DNA of 64,000 nt from Zygnema cylindricum (Eukaryota > Streptophyta > Zygnematophyceae > Zygnematales > Zygnemataceae), in NCBI GenBank assembly GCA_037447655.1, contig JBBHKE010001628.1, positions 62,001 to 126,000 on the forward strand, written 5' to 3'. A model generated the notes under the pieces. That model did no database searches. It worked only from the letters and a program-made list of their open reading frames with translations, and had not been told where the DNA came from. Numbering within the stretch: the stretch's first letter is position 1; every line of letters begins with the position of its first letter. A program made the position numbers and the translations under genes. Shown here one piece after another: positions 55,618 to 64,000 of this stretch.

Positions 55618-57980
55618 TCGATATATCATATTTTATTTAAGTCGCGAACCCATGTAGGTTTGCGTATACATGTAGTTAGGGAGGGTTTTTACCCTCGGAC
55701 TGTGGATTTTGTTAGGCGTACGGCAGACGATGTTGGCCGCCTATTGGCCAACATCTTAAGTAGTTTCATGCATGTAAAGTAGACTAGACGTAGGCTAATT
55801 TTGCTTATGCATAGCGTAGCTCTTTCTTAGCCTAATTCTCAGACATAGAGAATTTAGCTTTTGGACAATAATTTTCTCTTGGCAGCGGAGCTTTTCTCTT
55901 GCTCTCTCTCTCACCGATTGCTTATGCTTTCTCTTTCTTATTGCTAGCTAGCTATAGTGGCTAGATAGGTTAAGAATATTTTCCTTTGTTTCTGCCCCGC
56001 TTTTAATCCACACGGCTTCGGCCAAGTCCGGAAGGTTTCCCTCCAAATTCGTCTTTTTGGCGATTGGTGGAGTGGAGGCTTGACGTGTGGCATCTTCTGT
56101 CAAGCTGCGCTGTTCTCCGGATAGCTGGACGGTTTGTTTGAGTGTATTTATGTGTGTGGCATTTCGGTTTTCTTGGGAAAGTGTCATTTTTGGTTAATTC
56201 CGATTTTCTTGGTTTTGGTTGGAAGTGATTATTTTTCTTCGTTGCTTTCCTTTGAGATAACTCTTGTAGAGAATACGTGGAAGACCCGAGAGCCTAGTGG
56301 CTACCTCGTGGCTTAGTATTCTTGTCCAAAAGCTCTAACTTTTCAAAAGCACATATTTTAAAAAGTTTATTTCTTTAAAATATATTATTTAAAATATAAA
56401 TTTTATTTCATTAAGAAAATATTACCGTTCATATCCAGTTTTTATTCTTGTTTTTGTCTTTCTATTTTCCTGCCTATTTACATTTCATTTTCAGTTTTAC
56501 TTCTTAGTTTTGTGTGATAAAATAAATCTAAAGAAAAAAAAATATAAAAATTACATTATTTTCAATATAAAATCCACCGCTTTTCATTTCTATATTTTCT
56601 TCCACCTATTTTTTGATTTGGTTTTTTCTCCTTGTTTTCTCTTTCTACAAGTTTCATTCTACTTTCTCTCTATTTTTGCTTTCGCTTTCAGTTTTGCCTT
56701 TGAAGAAAAATTATAAAAATAATTCAATATATAAATTTTATTATATATAAAAAAAAACATTTTGTTTTTGTTTTTTGTTTTCTTCTTTCTTGCTTTCAAT
56801 TCTTGTCTTCTATCTTGCTTCCACTCTATTTCTGGTTTGCAGATTTAGGTCTAAATTTGTGTCAGATTTTAGGGTTAATCTGCGGAATTAGGGTTTGGCC
56901 GCAGATTTAGGGTTTGGCCGCAGCTTTAGGGTTTGGGCGGATTTAGGGTTTATTTTTTTGAATTCTTAACCCTAGGTCAGCATATTACCATCCCTTGGTC
57001 GCAGATTTTTTTTTATTTTTGCAGCGTGGTATTAGGGTTTGGGAAACCTTTTTGCCCAATTTTACCGTACTTTGTGTTTTATTTTGAACTTTTCTCAATA
57101 TTTCTTATCTTTCTTTCCTTTAGTGCAACTTCATTTGCTGGCTAGTTGATGTTTGATTTGTGGTGGATTTGATATTCTCTTTCTTTATCCTTTGCCAAAT
57201 TTAATCATTCATAAAACCTAACAAAGTAAAAATATATATATTCATACATATTAGATTTGCACGAATTATAACATATAATTATCATTGCTTTATAGTTAGG
57301 TATAGCGTGGCATAGCGCTGATACGCATACCCTAGCAGGATACTAATTGCCTGGGTGTTTAGTGGTGGTCCTAGGTACGATTATTCAGAACCGAGGCGGA
57401 TCACGTTTCTGAGGACTCTGCAAAATCCGACTTGCTTCAACCAAGTCCGGTTCACTTTTAGTACTCACCAGAGTATTAAAAGTGTTTGTGAGTATCCCGA
57501 TGCCTTGGGGGTAAAAGAGCATCACGATATAGTGTGGGCACTCCTGTAGAGGGATCGGTGTGGATTGGTTCTATTACGAACCTTTCTTTTTGAGCATTTG
57601 CATTTTCCTTGTTTTCCTTGCATGCTATCAAGCCGTGAGTGGCCTTGAGTTTCCTTGTGACTATCTGCATTGGATTTTCTTTTATAGATCTTGCCGTGGG
57701 TGCACTGTTAGACAATTTTCTGTCTGTGATGCTGTAGATATGCACCGAAAGGTGTCTGGATAATTCTTTGTTTGTTTTTATAGGCCTGGCCCTTTGGCCT
57801 TGCCCATTTTTTGCAGGGTAGAGGTTTTGGTATTCTGGCTTCTTGCTAGATCTGACCACCTGGTCGTGATAGAGACTTTGTTTATTAGCTTTTCTTGTGT
57901 GGTTTGGCCTTCCATTTGACGCACCTCGATTTGGCCGTTCCGTGCTCTCATAGTCGTAATCGAGGGTTCTCTCTTCGTTT
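55618..57980 (+). other. Leader or LTR-like region upstream of gypsy gag
   Basis: No coding sequence. 56840-57040 contains six TTAGGGTTTGG/TTTAGGGTTT words (telobox-like, common in plant promoters and leaders). 56330-56820 is very AT-rich. A 170-codon minus-strand frame (57988-57476) lies here but resembles nothing known. LTR boundaries for the gypsy element could not be placed. Confidence 0.4.
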
Positions 57981-60757
57981 ATGCCCACGGATTGGGATAA
58001 CTTACGTTATCAATCCGGATCTACCCACAGCGGTACAGTTTTCCGTCCACTGCAGTTAGATCTTTCCAGTTTCTCCGAGTCTACAGACTCACCATTTTCG
58101 GTTTCGGTCCCTGAATCTCTGTCAGTTCGGTCAGTATTGACCACAATCTCCTCATATCATCGCTTTCCTCTAGGTCAGACGTTGATAAAACCGAAGAAGA
58201 CTTTTCAAAAGAAATATTTTCCTTTCCTCTCACATTTCAATTTCCGGTTAATCCAAATTTGGAACAACCAACACATTCTTCCTTTGGCGACATGGCTTCT
58301 TTTTCAGAGGAGGGCATGGGGAAGATGCAATTTTGTTTTTCACGAATGAAAGACAACATGTCTCTTTCCCATTTTCGTATGCTTTATGATACCGAAATGC
58401 GTGACTTGACATTTCGTTATCAAAACCGCTTTGACCTTAGGGTCGCTTTCTCTCTCCTTGACCGATACCTTCGGGGTTCGGCTCTCACTTTATACACACC
58501 GAAGTATGAGAGTATTTGTCAAATGACAGAGCACTCTCCACCCTTTGCAGGACTTCCAGCCGTTTTCGACATGGTAGAAATTCCTTACCAGGCAGCTGTT
58601 CCAACAGTATTGGATGTTAATGGGGATGAGCTATATCCTACCATCCCCGAGATTCCTCAGCAGTATGCTGTGGCTGCCCGTGTGGCAGTTCCAGCTAGAT
58701 TGAGAGGATTAATTATTTTACGTGACCCGCTATCGGTCATGTTTGATCTTATCCAAGAAGAATACCGGATGCAAAATCCAGATCAGGTTAAGGAGTTGAT
58801 GAACTTCAAACGTAGGCCGGGTGAGACTGCCCCTGCTTTACGAACTAGAATGGAAACCCTTTGGGAAGCATTACCGGACCTTATATGCGATGCAAAGGTT
58901 GTCCAAAAATTCGCGGGACAGTTTCTTCCTCAATCGAAAATATTCATTCAGACTCATCTCAGTCAAACATACGGGCTGAAATTTACCTTTGAGCAAGCGG
59001 TTGAATATGCGGTTAGGTATGAGATGCAATCGTCGTGGTGGGATGCTCATGACCATCCCGAATCTCTAGGAATCCAATTTGACCAATCCCCACCACCTCC
59101 GAGGAACCCGTGGCCTTCTAATAGGCCTCCAAAGACGCTGGCCATGGGAAATCCACCATGTAATTCCGGAGACCGATTGTATTTCCGATGTGGAAACATG
59201 AGGTACAATGCCCGCATGTGCCCGGATAAGTCAGCCACATGCACCCATTGCAACTAGAAGGGACATTATGTCCACCGCTGCCATGTTAGGCACCCTAATT
59301 TCTCATATCAAAATTAGATTCAGAACGGTGGAATTCCTGCCTATTCTGCCAAGCCGGTCACTCCTCCTACCGAGACAGAGAAAGGGGCGACACCGCCTAA
59401 GATCTCTCGCAGTGAGAGGGAAAAGGCCGCGTTACAAGTCATGATGGCCTCCATGATGAAAGAACAATTTGCCGCCTTCATGGCCGAAATGAAACCCTTG
59501 TTCACGGGGATGGCAAGGACAATCGTCCACATGCCATCGTTGGCCGGCCAAATCCTCTAAGATTCTACTGTCCAACAACGACCAACTACTTTCGATAAGG
59601 GCTCGGCCGAATCCTCCGAGATTCTACTGTCCAACAACGAGCAGCTACTTTTGATAAGGGCTCGCCTGATCAGAATCGGGACGGTAAATTGCAGAATTCT
59701 CGTATTCCACTTTCTTTCGAGAAAGTATCTCTCTCTCTTCTACCTGACACAACTTCTTCCATAGTGGGTGATGCTCTCACCATTTTGAATAGTACCATAC
59801 ATGATGCACACCGAGTCAAAGAATGACTAAACATCCTTTTTGCCATGATTGATGAAGCCCCCAGGGCCTAATGAGGTTCCCAAAGCCTCTCCCGTTGTTG
59901 ATGAGCTCGCTGCAGCCGCCGCTTTGAGGGCGTTGCAGCTGAACCGTAGTCTTTCAGTTATTCAAGCGATTACCGCGGATGAGCGCCGTGACCTTGATCC
60001 TCACATCTGTTTCTTCGACAATGCTCGAAAGTCTTTCTCCGTTAATAGTGTTGCTCCTTCTCTCCCTCTCATGGACACTGGAGCCAAACCCATGATCCTT
60101 AGATCTGGATTTGCGCTCAAGCTTGGTTTGACAGCAGACAAGCTGTAAGCCAAGTCTACGCGGCTTCTCACTTCAGCAGGTACCACGGAACCGGTGCATG
60201 GAATCACCAAAGACCCGCTCATCTTTCGATTCCAAAACGGAACTGAGGGTGAGTCTGTGGAAGTTTCTGTCCAAGCATTGGTCAACAAATGCAACGACTA
60301 CGAATGCTTAGTGGGACAGGATGTTATCTTCCGAATCGGTGGGGGAGTAGATATGCATGATCAAACCTCCTCCTACCGCCCCTCTAATTTTCCGGGACGC
60401 AAAATTTGCCTCCCTATTGTCTCTGCTCGCAAGCCGTTGCCCACTATGGCACATTTGGCTTCCGCTCTCCCTGCATTTTCCAGTATCGACCTTCGAGATA
60501 GTTTTAGTGAGCCCGGTTTTCTCCTCGACTCGCGTCATCTCTTGGATACCGTCGACATCGAGGTCTTTCCACACATTCTCCATGTGGTGGATAGCGATAC
60601 TAATGGAATGTTGAGTTTGCAGAGGGTTTATACATGTACAGGTGGTTATCAAGGGTTCCACATGGAGTGCCTCTCTCCTCCATTATCTTTCAACCCGGCT
60701 GACCATTGCTGCTGTTCCAAGCCCTCAGCTGTGTTGATCAGCCCCTCTACAGGCTAA
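57981..60757 (+). pseudogene. Ty3/gypsy-like gag-protease with PHD-finger-like domain
   Basis: Gag: a frame open from about 58113 (an earlier start at 57981 is in another frame) includes YRMQNPDQVKELMNFKRRPG and LPDLICDAKVVQKFAGQFLP, then the first knuckle YFRCGNMRYNARMCP and a second, CTHCN-stop-KGHYVHRC (TAG at 59255-59257). Protease: LPLMDTGAKPMILRSGFALK (retropepsin DTGA), ending CLVGQDVIFRIGGGVDMHDQ. Next, where RT would be expected, SDTNGMLSLQRVYTCTGGYQ and GFHMECLSPPLSFNPADHCC look like a degenerate PHD finger. Stops and frame changes occur at 59257, 59315, 59558, near 59824 and 60146. A 70-bp tandem duplication lies at 59550-59660. No RT, RNase H or integrase follows; a G-run at 60765-60777 ends the homology. 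Confidence 0.6.
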
Positions 60758-60819
60758 GGAGCTGGGGGGGGGGGGGTTTTTTGGGTCCACTTACCTCTGG
60801 GGGAGTATTTTTCAGCCGG

Positions 60820-60945
60820 TTATCGCGGATGAGCGCCGTGACCTTGATCCTCACATTAGTTTCTTGGACAATTCTCAAAAGTCCTTCTCTGTTAATGGTG
60901 TTGCTCCTTCTCTCCTTCTAATGGACACCAGATCCAAACCCGAAA
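60820..60945 (+). repeat. Partial duplicate of the protease start
   Basis: Repeats 59966-60091 (GCGGATGAGCGCCGTGACCT, then TGGTGTTGCTCCTTCTCTCC and ATGGACAC) at roughly 85-90 percent identity, cut off just after the catalytic motif, which here reads MDTRSKP and so has lost the glycine. Confidence 0.8.
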
Positions 60946-61140
60946 ATAATAATAAACAGTGCATCACACATAAGCAAAAGTATTATCACATAATCAATGT
61001 ATTATTTAAATGCATGACTTAATCGACAACCCTAAATTACTACATCTTTGGTGCCTATTTTTCTAACCAACATTGATGATATCGCCAACAAAGCTCATAG
61101 CTATATATACACCTGTAAGCTGTCAACCAATTAGAGTAGG

Positions 61141-61940
61141 GGGGAAGATGATGAGATAGAAAATGGTGAATTCACACAAGATAGGGAATTAACATCAAAA
61201 GTGTAAAATAATGTAGATTTAAAAAATAATGAACTCACCGAAGAACCAATAGAAATTGTTAAGAAAATGAAGCTAAGAATTGAAGTTTATAAGAGCGGAA
61301 AAAGTCATAAAATTGGAGGAATATGGAAAATAAGAAATAATATTAGAAAGAGGAAAAAATAGCTAAATGAAAAGGGGATCAGAGTGAAAATTTTCAAAAT
61401 GCATATACTTAAAGGGAGTGGCAGATCTTCAGAAAAAGACAAAAAATTAGTGAGGAAATCCACACGTTATAGAGGTAATGGGAAGACACACCATGGTAGA
61501 AGTTTAAATCTTATGAGAAGACCAGAATGTAGTAAGAGAACAAGAAGAAGATTTAGATTAAGGAAGACCAGCTGGAGAAGAAACCAGCTCCAAAGGCAAA
61601 CACACAAAGGACCGAAAAAGCCATTTTTGAAGTTGAAAAATCAATACCTTCAATGGGAAAAATCATTGTTTAAAACATGAGATATATTGGAGTGGCTGGT
61701 ATGGTGACTAAAAGTCTGACAAAATCTTAGAGTTCCAGTATATGATTGCTTAAAACTAAGATATCCAAAACTTAGGAGGAATGTTGTTTTGTAAAGTTTA
61801 GGATGTTTAGTAGTGGAGGTTGAGAGAGGAAATTTTTGAACTCTCAATATTTTCTAAGTCCTTATATTTGTATGTACCTCCATTAGAGTAAGAAAGATTT
61901 CCAAACAAAGTTAGCTACTGAGTCTAAAGCTTTAAGGGAG
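61141..61940 (+). pseudogene. Copia 3'-end relic
   Basis: Charged reading frames (ENGEFTQDRELTSKV; NNELTEEPIEIVKKMKLRIE) with several stops, then AGMVTKSLTKS, which fits the end of copia RNase H, and then a polypurine tract AAAGCTTTAAGGGAG (61926-61940) before the family-D LTR. An open frame 61384-61680 is Lys/Arg-rich and unassigned. Confidence 0.45.
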
Positions 61941-62442
61941 TGTTGAGTTTAAAAGCTTTAGTCCTCAATAGATGAGGCTGTGAGGGGAGTTTTATGACTT
62001 ACAATATTTTTGGTATCAGTCCTTCTAATACTTACCTTTAATAGTATGACAGTTAGTTAGGTACAAAAAAGTGTAATGTATCTCCTTGAGACACGCGACG
62101 CGGATCGAATGCCTCAGTACAAGAATGATCGGGTACAGAATCCGAAACAATGACACATGACAAATTGTACGATACAAGAATAAACGGCGGATACAATCCG
62201 AGTCGACCGAAGCGATTTGAAGTAGGACCATATCGCAAAGATATATACTACATCTTACGGCGATCTGTATATTCTGGAACGCTCCTACACGAAAGCTAAT
62301 GTAATCGTTTGATTCCGCGTACATCGAGGGCGGAGAAAATCTGACGGACCACGGTTGACTAAGCAAGTCGCGTAAAGGTACATTTACACTTCACATGCAA
62401 CATATTTTTTTATGGTTGCACGAAACTAAATTTTCGGGGGAG
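61941..62442 (+). mobile_element. Copia family D LTR, truncated by a family C LTR
   Basis: Starts TGTTGAGTTTAAAAGCTTTAG after its polypurine tract. It is replaced at 62443 by the next LTR, preceded by the family-C polypurine signature TTTTCGGGGGAG. Confidence 0.6.
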
Positions 62443-63611
62443 TGTTGTTTTGAAAGTATAGTTTCGTGCGTACGCGACATTTTGTGCGCACGCGACATTT
62501 CATGCGTACTTGACGCGGGTTTTAATGCGTAAGTACTAACTTGATTTAACGTGGAGGTTCAAATGTATTTGCAGATTGGGGAGTATTTGTATGGATAATA
62601 TTAAAGTGACGTGTGGCGTGAACAAGCATTCGAAATGGACGACAAATCACGAAGCGATCCGACGTGAAACATTACAATGTATTTGATGTATCATAATAAG
62701 ACAAGCGAAATTTATGGAAAATTTACGTCACCAGTACTACAAGTCATATTTTGCAAGTGGACAATAAATTACTTACCGACATTTATGGTGAAGGAAGAAT
62801 TATTGGTACGGACACAATTGAAAAGGCACGATTGGTTCATGGTACATTTGAAGTACGGACGGCGTCCGCTGATATATTTGGAGGCTCACACTTTTTAATG
62901 ACGCTATTCATGCTGGGACCACAAATGACTTAAGCACGACGTGTTGTCTACTTTATCACCGACACATACTCAAGAGTTTTGCACTGTACGACCACGGTCA
63001 CCTGGACTTATATGACTGATGCTGACTAAGCATCGGTAACACTTTTTGTACGGACATATATTTGTAAATACTTGAGAAACACATATATTTGTAAATACTT
63101 GCGAAACATCTGTTTCTAGTTTAACGTAGTTTTTCACTAGTCAGTTAGTGATAGGTGTAGCTCTAGGATAATAGGACTTAGATTATTTTTCATCTATCAC
63201 AGTTGAGTTTATCAAAGTAATGGCAGACTGTTTTTTTGGTGTGATCACCTTGATTGATGTTTTTGTATGAAACTTTGTGGTTATGTTTGATGACCTAGAA
63301 AATATTTGTTTACGTAGTTTCATTCTGTTTTGTCAATTCGGTAGAATTCTGTGAGAAGTCTACTTGGTTAGTTTGATAAGCAGTCAGTAGTTTTTGGGAA
63401 ACTCTGGAGCTCATATCTTTTGGATTCCTTTGTGGATGAGAGTGTAATTTTGGGAGGTTATATTATCTAGTTTAAACTGCATAGTGGTGTAGTTTGAACA
63501 ACTTTTATTTATTGTGGAGTAATCTGTGCTGTCTGAAACACAACTGTATTTGGGGTAGTTTGTGGGTGTCTTTCGTGAATAATCTATGGCTGATATAAGC
63601 TATGGACAACA
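62443..63611 (+). mobile_element. Copia family C 5' LTR
   Basis: 1,169 bp, TGTTGTTTTGAAAG...GCTATGGACAACA, followed directly by a primer-binding site and gag. The start matches the 52011 LTR; the rest is more diverged. The matching 3' LTR would lie beyond the window. Confidence 0.75.
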
Positions 63612-64000
63612 GGTTATCGGCCCACGCCCATGGCTACCCATATTTAATGGATATAACTATCTTTACTGGAAGTGTGTGCTCGAGAGCTACTTCGAGATGA
63701 TGGAGCTAATAGATGTGGTGGATTGGACTTTGGGCGAAACAGCAAGTGGATGGGAAAAGAAGAAACGTGAGTGTCTTAGGGTTATCAAGAACTCCTTGAC
63801 AGAAAAACAGGTAATGATATACCCTAAGTTGAAAAGTGCAGCTGAACTATGGAAATCTCTAGAATGTAGGTATTTAGAGACTTCTTTGTATCATTGGTTT
63901 AGTAGCGCTACTAAACTTTTTGGATATAAGTATGTAGGCGGAAGCATGGTGGAGTATTGTACATGTATAGAAAGATTGTTTGTAAAAAATGATTTGGTAG
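63588..64000 (+). CDS. Copia family C Gag, N-terminal part
   Basis: Open from ATG 63588 to the window end with no stop. The first eight codons (MADISYGQ) are inside the LTR; the frame then crosses the primer-binding site (QVIGPRP) and enters a typical copia Gag core: WLPIFNGYNYLYWKCVLESY, LRVIKNSLTEKQVMIYPKLK, SAAELWKSLECRYLE and YVGGSMVEYC. It extends past the edge, so completeness is unknown. It is the only copia Gag here with no internal stop, so the element may be active. Confidence 0.8.
63612..63624 (+). other. Primer-binding site, half tRNA-iMet type (family C)
   Basis: GGTTATCGGCCCA after the LTR end, one mismatch (ATC for ATG) from the anticodon-arm complement, coding for Gag VIGP. 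Confidence 0.75.

Noticed and set aside
57476-57988. 170-codon minus-strand frame opposite the gypsy leader
   Set aside because: No recognisable domain, opposite to the element's coding strand, and no splice or start context.
1-64000. CRISPR arrays, operons, bacterial promoters or replication origins
   Set aside because: No regularly spaced identical repeats with unique spacers and no prokaryotic gene organisation; the window is plainly nuclear eukaryotic.

Overview
The window comes from a plant-lineage (streptophyte) nuclear genome. It is AT-rich, has two runs of N, uses GT-AG introns, and is mostly transposable-element sequence. Two observations point to plants. One is a chain of 72-nt exons, each encoding one plant-type leucine-rich repeat (LRR) with the same intron phase. 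The other is a broken copy of the DOA10/MARCH6-type E3 ubiquitin ligase that plants call SUD1/CER9. Several Ty1/copia families carry a primer-binding site matching the anticodon arm of initiator tRNA-Met, as Drosophila copia does, instead of the usual plant 3'-end site. That may point to a non-angiosperm, but the species cannot be named from sequence alone.

Layout. 1-5.6 kb: an LRR gene on the minus strand (signal peptide, LRR N-cap and LRR exons, 5066 down to 1582), interrupted by a 912-nt N gap and followed by a Ty3/gypsy integrase relic. 7.5-14.5 kb: the broken SUD1-like gene, minus strand, with a hAT element and minisatellites in its introns. 15-19.4 kb: purine-rich DNA, MITEs, minisatellites and a gag relic. 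19.4-31.3 kb: minus-strand copia material containing an LTR-gag-LTR non-autonomous element; a 4.3-kb block of it occurs twice. 32.8-36.5 kb: a second LRR locus, a pseudogene paralogous to the first including its 5' flank. 36.8-48.7 kb: copia LTRs and gag pieces, MITEs, and a degenerate gag-protease on the minus strand. 48.7-51.1 kb: a degenerate copia gag-protease-integrase on the plus strand. 52.0-55.6 kb: a complete, very recent LTR element with no coding capacity (1,321-bp LTRs differing at one site, 5-bp target duplication). 58-61 kb: a Ty3/gypsy-like gag-protease fragment ending in a PHD-finger-like domain. 61-64 kb: copia LTRs and the start of an open gag reading frame that runs off the window.

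Relationships. The two LRR loci are tandem paralogues with TE-filled DNA between them. Within them LRRs seem to have multiplied as exon-plus-intron cassettes. In four copia lineages gag appears to start inside the LTR, and in three the reading frame can be followed through the primer-binding site. No tRNA, rRNA, CRISPR or prokaryotic feature was seen.
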